43,252 nucleotides of DNA, taken from Thermoguttaceae bacterium (lineage in GTDB: Bacteria; Planctomycetota; Planctomycetia; Pirellulales; Thermoguttaceae). The notes beneath the pieces were generated by a model. It was not told the DNA's origin and searched no databases. It saw nothing but the letters and a program-made list of their open reading frames with translations. Shown one piece after another: positions 17,787-25,024 of this stretch (the first letter of the stretch is position 1; each line of letters begins with the position of its first letter). A program made the position numbers and the translations under genes. The stretch is taken from positions 1 to 43,252 of the forward strand of contig JAFTCU010000313.1 in the NCBI GenBank assembly GCA_017454585.1, read 5' to 3'.

Positions 17787-17814
17787 ATTATGGCTCAACA
17801 CGCCAAAAAGTCAA
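17787..17814 (-). promoter_or_regulatory. Promoter of the SDR gene
   Basis: Minus strand: TTGACT at 17814-17809, 16-base spacer, CATAAT at 17792-17787. Confidence 0.65.
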
Positions 17815-17899
17815 GAGGCACAGACGGGATTTTGAGGAAATTTTTCTTGTGAGACAAAACCAATGTTGAAGATTCCATAAATTAGTGCATGGACATGGC

Positions 17900-17928
17900 T
17901 TGACGCTGGACTTGATTTCGTTTATAAT
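17900..17928 (+). promoter_or_regulatory. Promoter of the rhamnogalacturonan lyase gene
   Basis: TTGACG at 17900-17905, 17-base spacer, TATAAT at 17923-17928. It lies downstream of the ATG at 17885, which excludes that codon as the start. Confidence 0.75.
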
Positions 17929-17962
17929 ACAGGCTTTATGGATACACAGAAAGGCCCAAATC

Positions 17963-19762
17963 ATGAAAAAAAACACGTTTTTCCTTTTTGTTTTTTTGAT
18001 CCTTGTTACGGCTCTGTTGATGGGCATTTTAACGGTTCCAACGCACGCGAAAGAACGGCTTGATCGGGGCACTGTCGCGATTCAGACTCACGAGGGTGTT
18101 TTCACGTCTTGGCGGATCATGCCCGGCGAGGAGGGCACCGTCTTTACCCTTTTGCGGGACGGAAAACCGATCGCCCGGCTGGACGCTTCCACCGGGACGA
18201 ACTACCTCGACCGGGATGGAAAGAGCGATTCAGTCTATTCGGTCCGGCTCGGCGATGAGGTCAGCCCGGCGGTCAAGGTCTGGAAGGACGGCTTTCTGAC
18301 ACTGACGCTGGATATGCCCGCAGAGCAGACCATGCCGGACGGGAGCGTGTGCCAGTACCGCCCCAACGACATGAGCTGCGCCGATCTGGACGGCGACGGC
18401 CAGTTCGAGTTGATCGTCAAATGGGACCCGACCAATTCACACGACAATGCTCATAACGGTTACACGGGCACGACATTCCTTGACGCCTACACGCTCGACG
18501 GGACGAAACTCTGGCGCGTTGATCTGGGCGTGAACATTCGTTCCGGCGCGCACTATTCGCCGTTTCTGGTTTACGATTTCGACGGGGACGGCAAAGCGGA
18601 ACTGATCTGCAAGACGGCCGACGGAACGGTGGACGGTCAGGGTCATGCTCTGGGCGATCCACGGGCGGACTACCGCGACAAAAACGGGCGCGTCCTCGAC
18701 GGCCCCGAGTTCCTCACCGTTTTTGACGGTCGGACGGGTGCTGCGGTCTGCACGATCGACTACCCTGCTCCGCGAACGATCCGCCGGATGGACCGAAGCC
18801 GTGACGGCTGGGGGGATGACTACGGGAACCGGTGCGACCGGTTTCTCGCCTGCGCCGCCTGCCTCGACGGGAAGCGTACGTCGGCCGTTTTCTGCCGCGG
18901 GTACTACACGGCCGCGTACGTCATGGCGTTCGATTTCAACGGCAAAGACCTGAAACTCCGCTGGATCCATAAAAGCGAAACGCCCGGCGAGGGGCTTTAC
19001 GGCGAAGGAAATCACTCGCTGGCGGTCGGTGATCTGGACGGTGACGGTCGGGACGAGATCGTTTACGGCGCTGCCGCCCTGGACGACGATGGGACGGTTT
19101 TGTACCGGACCGGGCTGGGACACGGCGACGCGCTGCACCTGTTCGCAAGCGGCGCCGACGAGAAACTCTACGTTTTCGATGTTCACGAAGACAAAAACGC
19201 CGACTACGGCATGGAGGTGCGCTCCGCCGACGGCGCGATCCTCTGGGGTGTCCATGCGGGTTTCGATGTCGGGCGCGGGCTGGCCGCCGACGTGGATCCC
19301 GACCATCCCGGTTACGAGGTCTGGTCCCATGCCGCCGACGGTTTGTGGACGCTGGACGGGAAGAAAATTTCTGACCGCCGACCATCCCAGAACTTCCGGA
19401 TCTACTGGGACGGCGACCTTCAGGACGAACTTTTCGACCGGGGTAGTATCGATTCCTGGCAAAACGGCCGGCTTGCGACGTTCTGGAAGCTGAACCATTC
19501 GACGACGATCAACGGGACCAAATCAAACCCCAACCTTCAGGCGGATATTCTGGGCGACTGGCGCGAAGAGGTCATTCTGTACAATGCCGAAAATCCGGCC
19601 CAGATCAACATTTTCCCGACGACGATCCCGACCCGGTACCGCGTCCCGTGCCTGATGACGGACCACGTGTACCGCATGTCGATCGTCTGGCAGAACATCG
19701 GGTACAATCAGCCCCCGCACCTGGGAAGGTATCTGCCCGACGTGGTTCAGAAACTAAAGTGA
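17963..19762 (+). CDS. Rhamnogalacturonan lyase, polysaccharide lyase family 11
   Basis: 599 residues from the ATG at 17963, which gives a Sec signal peptide (MKKNTFFLFVFLILVTALLMGILTVPTHA). The mature N-terminus KERLDRGTVAI, the segments NSHDNAHNGYTGTTFLDAYTLDG and YDFDGDGKAELICKTADGT, and the C-terminal block GDWREEVILYNAENPAQIN are hallmarks of the YesW/YesX (PL11) beta-propeller lyases. Repeated Asp-rich loops (DLDGDGQFE, DFDGDGKAE, DLDGDGRDE) are the calcium sites known in the family. The enzyme cleaves the rhamnose-galacturonate backbone of pectin rhamnogalacturonan I by beta-elimination, outside the cytoplasm. It is the clearest substrate clue in the window. It is divergent from the SDR gene with a 227-base promoter region between them. 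Confidence 0.95.
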   Translation: MKKNTFFLFVFLILVTALLMGILTVPTHAKERLDRGTVAIQTHEGVFTSWRIMPGEEGTVFTLLRDGKPIARLDASTGTNYLDRDGKSDSVYSVRLGDEVSPAVKVWKDGFLTLTLDMPAEQTMPDGSVCQYRPNDMSCADLDGDGQFELIVKWDPTNSHDNAHNGYTGTTFLDAYTLDGTKLWRVDLGVNIRSGAHYSPFLVYDFDGDGKAELICKTADGTVDGQGHALGDPRADYRDKNGRVLDGPEFLTVFDGRTGAAVCTIDYPAPRTIRRMDRSRDGWGDDYGNRCDRFLACAACLDGKRTSAVFCRGYYTAAYVMAFDFNGKDLKLRWIHKSETPGEGLYGEGNHSLAVGDLDGDGRDEIVYGAAALDDDGTVLYRTGLGHGDALHLFASGADEKLYVFDVHEDKNADYGMEVRSADGAILWGVHAGFDVGRGLAADVDPDHPGYEVWSHAADGLWTLDGKKISDRRPSQNFRIYWDGDLQDELFDRGSIDSWQNGRLATFWKLNHSTTINGTKSNPNLQADILGDWREEVILYNAENPAQINIFPTTIPTRYRVPCLMTDHVYRMSIVWQNIGYNQPPHLGRYLPDVVQKLK

Positions 19763-19776
19763 GACTTTTTTTAATC

Positions 19777-19886
19777 AGGAATTAGGAATGAAGAATTAAA
19801 AAGCCTACGGCTTTTAATGGGTTAAAGTCTTTCTTCAGGCAACGTTACGCGCAAGCGTCAATTCCTAATTCCTAACTCCTAATTCC
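19777..19886. repeat. Inverted/direct repeat cluster of the ATTCCTAATT type
   Basis: AGGAATTAGGAAT at 19777-19789 is the exact reverse complement of ATTCCTAATTCCT at 19861-19873. A further direct copy (TCCTAATTCCT) follows immediately up to the stop codon of the cupin gene. Inside is a hairpin AAAAGCC-TAC-GGCTTTT (19798-19815), which could terminate transcription from both convergent genes. Confidence 0.7.
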
Positions 19887-20642
19887 TCATTTCCCAAGAA
19901 AGTGATCGTTAATGCCCGGATCACTGTGACGGACGGCGCTGTTGGTGTGCAGATTGGCGACTTCGGTCATGATGCAGCCTTCCGGGCCGGCCATCTGCCA
20001 GTGCTTCGTTTCCACTTTCGCGAGCTGAACATAATCACCGGGATTGGCCCACTGGCCGTGTTTGACCTCGACGGTCCCGCCATTGTGGCACTCGGGGATC
20101 TTGATATCCGGCGGGAGATTATCTTCGCCGATGCCGACGATAAACGATTTGCCGTGACGGATGAACCAGCCCTCGTTCTTGACCGCCTGACCTTCGCCCT
20201 TGATGTGCCAGTGCTCCGGCAGCATCTGATTCGGCAGGAGGAAGAGGTCTTGCATCATGAACGTCAGGCCCTTTTTGTCCTGGTCGTTATTGACGATCCC
20301 GATGCACGCCAGCCCCAGCTCGGTGAACTTGCCCGTCCCGTAGTCCGAGACCCAGAGGCGTTCTTTCAGATCCGGGAAAACCGGGTAGTTGAAGTAGCGG
20401 CACAGGGCGATGATCGCGTCCTTGGCTTTGTCCTCGTTGAAGCTTCCATCCAGGTCGTAGAAGTCCGCGTTGTTGAACTTCAGGCCCTTTTCGGCTGGCG
20501 CGGCGGCGGGTCTGGGAAAAGGCAAATTCGGGAAACGGCGGCGGATCTGCTGGGCCTGCGACTCCATGGCGGTCCCGGCGACCAAACCGGCCAGAGCAGC
20601 GCCTGTGGCCTTCAAAGCGGAACGACGATTGATTTTTTCCAT
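19887..20642 (-). CDS. Exported cupin, D-lyxose-isomerase-like
   Basis: 251 residues with a twin-arginine leader (NRRSALKATGAALAGLVAGTAMESQA). The cupin core is visible: H144 and H146 in MLPEHWHIKG, E157 in KNEGW and H214 in ETKHWQ form the usual metal set. GTVEVKHGQWANPGDYVQLAKVE is the following beta strand pair. The pattern (PEHxH, then NEGW, then a long sandwich) resembles the D-lyxose ketol-isomerase family, which interconverts D-lyxose and D-xylulose. That would suit the FGGY pentulose kinase 1.3 kb away, but the Tat leader puts this protein outside the cytoplasm, so the reaction is unproven. GAAAGGAG precedes the ATG. A fragment homologous to its last 32 residues lies at 21685-21789. 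Confidence 0.7.
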   Translation of the reverse strand: MEKINRRSALKATGAALAGLVAGTAMESQAQQIRRRFPNLPFPRPAAAPAEKGLKFNNADFYDLDGSFNEDKAKDAIIALCRYFNYPVFPDLKERLWVSDYGTGKFTELGLACIGIVNNDQDKKGLTFMMQDLFLLPNQMLPEHWHIKGEGQAVKNEGWFIRHGKSFIVGIGEDNLPPDIKIPECHNGGTVEVKHGQWANPGDYVQLAKVETKHWQMAGPEGCIMTEVANLHTNSAVRHSDPGINDHFLGK

Positions 20643-20696
20643 CTCAAACTCCTTTCAAAACAGGGAAACGACTTGAAAAAACGTGTTTATCCAGAA

Positions 20697-20724
20697 ATTA
20701 TACCAAATCCGTGGTTTATTTCAA
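20697..20724 (-). promoter_or_regulatory. Promoter of the cupin gene
   Basis: Minus strand: TTGAAA at 20724-20719, 16-base spacer, TATAAT at 20702-20697. Confidence 0.7.
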
Positions 20725-20797
20725 GCGTTTCCATGCCCCAAACCGGAAAAAAGGGCAAAACTTTTCTTTTTCCTGCATGAAAAAACGCCCCCGGCCC

Positions 20798-20826
20798 TTG
20801 AAGTGGACCGGCCAAACCGATATAAT
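20798..20826 (+). promoter_or_regulatory. Promoter of the acid phosphatase gene
   Basis: TTGAAG at 20798-20803, 17-base spacer, TATAAT at 20821-20826. The surrounding sequence is similar to that of the kinase promoter at 21842-21869: both share CCGGCCCTTGAA and TATAATACG. Confidence 0.75.
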
Positions 20827-20885
20827 ACGGAGGTAAATCGGAAGTTTTCAAAACGATCAGATCACCCAAACGAAAGGAACCAAAA

Positions 20886-21608
20886 ATGAAACACCTGAAA
20901 GCGCTGCTCGCAGTGATTTGCATCCTCTGCCCTCTCGCTGGCTGGGCGGATCCCTATTGCGATGTCAACGCGCTGCCCGACCTCATCAAGTGCCTGCCAG
21001 CACCGCCCACTCAGGGGACCCCGGATTTTGAGCGCGATGTCGCACGTTACGAATGGGGCAAGGAACAGCGCAAAGACCCGGCAAAAGCGGCCTTGGCCCA
21101 ACATGACGCCGTGTGGTCGTATGAAACCATCGCCGATGCGTATTCGGAGCCTTTCGGACTGGAGATCTCGGCAGAGAAAACCCCGGAAATCTGGAAACTC
21201 ATCGTGGACAGTCTTTCCACGACCGACCAGATGCGTGTCGCGCCGAAGGCGTTCTTCCACCGTCAGCGGCCTTTCGCGTATTTTAACGAGGAGCCACTTT
21301 GCCCCCAGGAAGACGGGATCTGGCGCAACGAGGGGAGCTACCCGTCCGGCCATACACTTCGTTGCACAGTCTCCGCGCTGATCCTTGCCGAGATCAATCC
21401 GTCACGAGCCAACGAGATATTCGCCCGGGCCTGGCAATACAGTGAAAACCGCGTCATTGCAGGCGCACACTGGCAAAGTGACGTGGACCTGACTCGCGTC
21501 GCCGCAGGAATCGCCTATTCGAGCCTGCAATCGATCCCGGCATTCAGAGCACAGATGGAAAACGCCAAACGCGAGTTCAACGAACTCCTCGGGAAGAGAG
21601 GGAATTGA
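20886..21608 (+). CDS. PAP2-family acid phosphatase (class A, PhoN-like), exported
   Basis: 240 residues with a Sec signal peptide ending near GWADP. The three-part phosphatase signature is complete. K121 with R128-P129 (KAFFHRQRP) is the first part. SYPSGH at 151-156 contains the Ser and His of the second. R189, H195 and D199 in NRVIAGAHWQSD form the third, where H195 would be the nucleophile. Class A bacterial acid phosphatases are periplasmic and remove phosphate from a wide range of organic phosphates. AAAGGAACC lies just upstream of the ATG. It is divergent from the cupin gene, with promoters about 100 bases apart. The sequence between its end and the kinase carries the cupin remnant. 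Confidence 0.92.
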   Translation: MKHLKALLAVICILCPLAGWADPYCDVNALPDLIKCLPAPPTQGTPDFERDVARYEWGKEQRKDPAKAALAQHDAVWSYETIADAYSEPFGLEISAEKTPEIWKLIVDSLSTTDQMRVAPKAFFHRQRPFAYFNEEPLCPQEDGIWRNEGSYPSGHTLRCTVSALILAEINPSRANEIFARAWQYSENRVIAGAHWQSDVDLTRVAAGIAYSSLQSIPAFRAQMENAKREFNELLGKRGN

Positions 21609-21684
21609 CCGGAATCGGCCTTCATTTCAAACGTAAACGTAGGGCGTAAATTCCCAATCGAACTCTTTCCCGATCAGGAATGCC

Positions 21685-21789
21685 CTACTTCCCCAGGAAG
21701 TGATCGTTAATACCTGGGTCGCTGTGACGGACTGCGCTGTTGGAGCGCAGGTTGGCAACTTCGGTCAGATTGCAGCCTTCCGGGCAAAT
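21685..21789 (-). pseudogene. Remnant of a second cupin gene (C-terminal 34 codons)
   Basis: On the minus strand this reads PEGCNLTEVANLRSNSAVRH and on to DPGINDHFLGK and a stop codon. The full-length cupin at 19887-20642 ends PEGCIMTEVANLHTNSAVRH and the same DPGINDHFLGK. Only a few residues differ over 32, and many differences are at silent sites. Similarity stops abruptly at 21789 on the upstream side, where a catalytic-domain coding part should follow. No start codon or promoter drives it. It is therefore a 3' stub left after loss of most of a duplicated gene. Confidence 0.9.
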
Positions 21790-21841
21790 CGAATAATTAC
21801 AAAATCTTTTCCTTTCTTCGTTCAAAATTCGTCTCCGGCCC

Positions 21842-21869
21842 TTGAATTAACTTTCCAACCTTGTATAAT
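21842..21869 (+). promoter_or_regulatory. Promoter of the kinase / CoA-transferase operon
   Basis: TTGAAT at 21842-21847, 16-base spacer, TATAAT at 21864-21869. The block from about 21800 to 21905 is recognisably a diverged copy of 20750-20862 upstream of the phosphatase gene. Confidence 0.75.
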
Positions 21870-21924
21870 ACGAGTGTAAAGTTTAAAATTTTCAGAACGA
21901 TTAGTTTATCAACATTTCAAAATC

Positions 21925-23442
21925 ATGTACTACCTTGGCATCGATAACGGTGGGTCCATGACAAAGGCCGCCCTGTTTGACGGCATCGGAACGCTGGTTT
22001 CCGTCTGTTCTGAGAAAGTCGAACTTCTTCACCCCGAGCCGGGCATGGAGGAGGTGGATGGCGCGCAGCTTTGGCAGAGCAACGTTAAAGCGATCCGCTC
22101 TGCGATCACCCAGGCCGGGATCGACCCGAAAGAGATCGCCTGCGTCGCGTGCGCCGGGCACGGGAACGGCATGTATCTGGTGGATGGGGACGGGGTTCCG
22201 CTCGTGGGTGTGCGCTCGACGGACATTCGCGCCCGGGAGTACGTGGACCAGTGGGAACGGGCCGGTCTGGTGGACGCCCTGATGGAGAAAACGACCCAGC
22301 GCACGTGGGCGGCCCAGCCGAACGCGCTGCTCCGGTGGTTTGAGGACCATCAGCCGGAAACGCTGCGGAAGGCGAAATGGCTCTTCATGGTCAAAGATTT
22401 CGTTCGGTTCAAATTGACCGGCGAGGCGTATATGGAACTCACCGACGCATCCGCCACGAGCCTGCTCAACAATCAGACGGGCCAGTGGGACGACGAACTT
22501 CTTCGGGCGTGGGGCGTGGAAAAGTTCCGGCATTTACTGCCGCCGCTGGTTCAAACGACGCAGATCTGCGGGCGCGTCACGCCGGAAGCCGCGCAGGAAA
22601 CGGGTCTTGCGGCCGGGACGCCCGTCGCCGGCGGAATGTTCGACATTGACGCGGTCGGTCTGGGCATCGGCATGACGGACGAGCAATCCCTCTGCCTCAT
22701 TTCCGGGACGTGGGGGAACAATCAGTACATCGCCTCCGCGCCCGTGGTCAGCAAGGACATTTTCATGACCACCCTGTACTCCATCCCGGGCTACTACCTC
22801 ATGCTCGAGGGGAGCGCAACCTCGACGAGCAACCTGGAATGGACGCTTTCGACGTTTTTCAAGGCGGATAAAGAACTGCTGGCTCTGAAGAACAGCGGGA
22901 AAACCATCTACGATGTGCTGAACGAAGAACTGACGGCGACGGAGCCGGAAACGAGCGGCTCGGTGTTTCTCCCGTACCTGTACGCCTGCCCGGCCAATCC
23001 GGACGGCAAGGGGGTCCTGTTCGGGCTGGACGCCTGGCAAAATCGCGGGCATGTCATGCGCGCCGTTTGTGAAGGGATCGTTTTCGCCCACTACTGGCAC
23101 ATCGAGCGGTTGCTCAAGTTCCGTTCCAAACCCGGCGAGATCCTCCTGGCGGGCGGAGCGGCCAAAAGCCCGATCTGGCGGCAGATGTTCGCCGACGTGT
23201 TCCAGACGCCCGTTCGTGTGCCGGACGGTTCGGAGCTGGGTGCGTTGGGAGCGGCCATTGCCGCCGCGGTCGCCGTTGGGACTTTTCCGGACTGCAAGAC
23301 CGCGTGCAAAGCGTTCGTCAAGTTCCCGAGCGTGAACCAGCCGGACGCCGCCAAAGCGGACGTGTACGCCAAAAAATACGCCCGATTCAAAAAGCTGCTG
23401 GAGGTTCTGGACCCGAACTGGAGCGAGCTGTTATGGAAGTGA
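21925..23442 (+). CDS. FGGY-family pentulose kinase, L-xylulokinase-like
   Basis: 505 residues, usual length for FGGY kinases. The N-terminal phosphate-binding strand is MYYLGIDNGGSMTKAALFD, followed by HPEPGMEEVDGAQLWQS and the substrate-domain phrase ACVACAGHGNGMYLVDGDG. The second half has GGMFDIDAVGLGIG, ISGTWGNNQYI, and the adenosine motif GEILLAGGAAKSPIWRQMFADVF, ending LGALGAAIAAAVAVG. The arrangement is closer to LyxK (L-xylulose and 3-keto-L-gulonate kinase) than to glycerol or gluconate kinases. It would phosphorylate a keto-pentose in the cytoplasm. No strong Shine-Dalgarno sequence precedes the ATG. The last 10 bases overlap the CoA-transferase start, so the two are translated from one transcript. 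Confidence 0.85.
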   Translation: MYYLGIDNGGSMTKAALFDGIGTLVSVCSEKVELLHPEPGMEEVDGAQLWQSNVKAIRSAITQAGIDPKEIACVACAGHGNGMYLVDGDGVPLVGVRSTDIRAREYVDQWERAGLVDALMEKTTQRTWAAQPNALLRWFEDHQPETLRKAKWLFMVKDFVRFKLTGEAYMELTDASATSLLNNQTGQWDDELLRAWGVEKFRHLLPPLVQTTQICGRVTPEAAQETGLAAGTPVAGGMFDIDAVGLGIGMTDEQSLCLISGTWGNNQYIASAPVVSKDIFMTTLYSIPGYYLMLEGSATSTSNLEWTLSTFFKADKELLALKNSGKTIYDVLNEELTATEPETSGSVFLPYLYACPANPDGKGVLFGLDAWQNRGHVMRAVCEGIVFAHYWHIERLLKFRSKPGEILLAGGAAKSPIWRQMFADVFQTPVRVPDGSELGALGAAIAAAVAVGTFPDCKTACKAFVKFPSVNQPDAAKADVYAKKYARFKKLLEVLDPNWSELLWK

Positions 23443-24941
23443 TCACCGCGCAAGAGGCCGTCAGAAAGTACATCAAAAGCGGCATGACGCTTGCGGTCGA
23501 AGGGTTCATCGGGCTGATGAAGCCGGAGGAACTGCTCATCGCCCTGCGGGAACGGTTTCTCGAAACCGGTGAACCGCGAGACCTGACGATCGTACACTGC
23601 GCCGGTCAGGGGGACGGGACCTCGCCCGGCTGCGGGATCAACCGGCTCGCATTGGAAGGGCTGGTCGGCCGGATCATCGCCAGCCATTTCGCCATGGCCC
23701 CCGACATTCAGCGGCTCATTCTTGAAAACAAAATTGCCGGGTACAACCTCCCGCAAGGGGTGATCTCGCACCTGTACCGCGACATTGCGCAGGGCCTGCC
23801 AGGGAACATCACCCACGTCGGGCTGGATACGTTCGTCGATCCGGCGCTCGAAGGGGGAAAACTCAACGAAAAGGCCCGGCAGGCGGGCGATCTGGTCGAG
23901 CGGCTCACCATTCACGGAAAGCCGTTTCTGCTTTACAGGGCGTTCCCGATCGACGTCGTTTTTCTGCGGGCGACGTCCTGCGACGCGAAGGGGAACTGTT
24001 CGCTCGAACACGAGCCGGTGAGCCTCGAAGTCACGGCCATGGCGCAGGCCGCCCAAAACTCCGGCGGGAAGGTGATCGTTCAGGTGGAACGGCTTTCGGA
24101 CGCTCCGCTTGACCCCCATCAGGTCAAAATTCCCGCGTGCCTGGTGGACGCGGTGGTGGTCGCTCAGCCGGAAAACCACCGAATGACCAACGACTTCGAT
24201 TTCAATCCCGCGTTCATTCAGGGGGGGCTGGTGAGCGTGAAATCTCAGGACGCGCAAACGCCGCTCACCATCCGCCAGTTCATCGCGCAGCGGGCCGCCA
24301 GAGAGCTGACGCCCGGAGCGATCGTCAATCTGGGCATCGGAATGCCGGAGGGGATCTCCGAGGCCGCGGCCGAAATGGGAATTTCCGGGATGGTTTTGAC
24401 CACCGAGTCCGGCACGATCGGCGGCTCTCCCGCTTCGGGTGGTTCGTTCGGCGCGGCGGCTTATCCGGACTGCATTCTTACCCAGCCCGAGCAGTTCGAC
24501 TTCTACGACGGTGGTGGCCTCGACATCGCGTTCCTCGGGTTGGCACAGGCGGACCGCTTCGGAAACGTTAACGTCAGCAAATTCGGCTCGAAACTCGCGG
24601 GCTGCGGCGGGTTCATCAACATCACCCAGAACGCGAAACGCGTCGTTTTTTGCGGGACGTTCACCTCGGGCGGGCTGCAAGCCGAATTCCACGACGGCTG
24701 GCTGCAGATCCTTCAGGAAGGTCGAGTCAAAAAATTCGTCCGGGACGTTGAGCAGATCACCTTCAGCGCGCGCCGTGCCGCCGAAACGGGTCAGGACGTT
24801 CTTTTCATCACAGAACGGGCGACGTTCCGCCTGATCGACGGCGTGATGACACTGACGGAACTCACCCCCGGTGTGGACCTCGAACGTGACGTTTTGGCCC
24901 ACATGGAGTTTGAAATCAAGGTACAAGAGACAATCAATTGA
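23433..24941 (+). CDS. Family I CoA-transferase (acetate/propionate or acetoacetyl type, fused subunits)
   Basis: 502 residues. The start ATG at 23433 lies inside the kinase's last codons (TTATGGAAGTGA), a 10-base overlap typical of translational coupling. The protein begins VITAQEAVRKYIKSGMTLAVEGF, the start of an alpha-subunit-like half, with GCGINRLALEGLVGRIIASH nearby. The beta-like half begins near RQFIAQRAARELTPGAIVNLGIGMPEG. It includes TTESGTIGGSPASGG, whose Glu is in the place of the catalytic glutamate that forms the glutamyl-CoA intermediate. QAEFHDGWLQILQEGRVKKFV closes it. By family it moves CoA between short-chain acids (YdiF/propionate CoA-transferase-like). Its pairing with a sugar kinase is unusual. 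Confidence 0.9.
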   Translation: MEVITAQEAVRKYIKSGMTLAVEGFIGLMKPEELLIALRERFLETGEPRDLTIVHCAGQGDGTSPGCGINRLALEGLVGRIIASHFAMAPDIQRLILENKIAGYNLPQGVISHLYRDIAQGLPGNITHVGLDTFVDPALEGGKLNEKARQAGDLVERLTIHGKPFLLYRAFPIDVVFLRATSCDAKGNCSLEHEPVSLEVTAMAQAAQNSGGKVIVQVERLSDAPLDPHQVKIPACLVDAVVVAQPENHRMTNDFDFNPAFIQGGLVSVKSQDAQTPLTIRQFIAQRAARELTPGAIVNLGIGMPEGISEAAAEMGISGMVLTTESGTIGGSPASGGSFGAAAYPDCILTQPEQFDFYDGGGLDIAFLGLAQADRFGNVNVSKFGSKLAGCGGFINITQNAKRVVFCGTFTSGGLQAEFHDGWLQILQEGRVKKFVRDVEQITFSARRAAETGQDVLFITERATFRLIDGVMTLTELTPGVDLERDVLAHMEFEIKVQETIN

Positions 24942-25024
24942 CCTTTCCCCGAAATAACTCTCATGTCATCTAAAGGGCGCAAAAGCCATACGTCTTCTTT
25001 GACGGATGAACCACAAATCGGATC

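Larger units (their letters stand above)
21609..21924. other. Intergenic region with gene remnant and copied promoter
   Basis: Holds a cupin-gene remnant (21685-21789) and the kinase promoter (21842-21869). The first 75 bases show no recognised element. Confidence 0.6.

Noticed and set aside
23091..24926. Long minus-strand open frame opposite the CoA-transferase
   Set aside because: Antisense shadow in G+C-rich coding DNA; no motif and no promoter.
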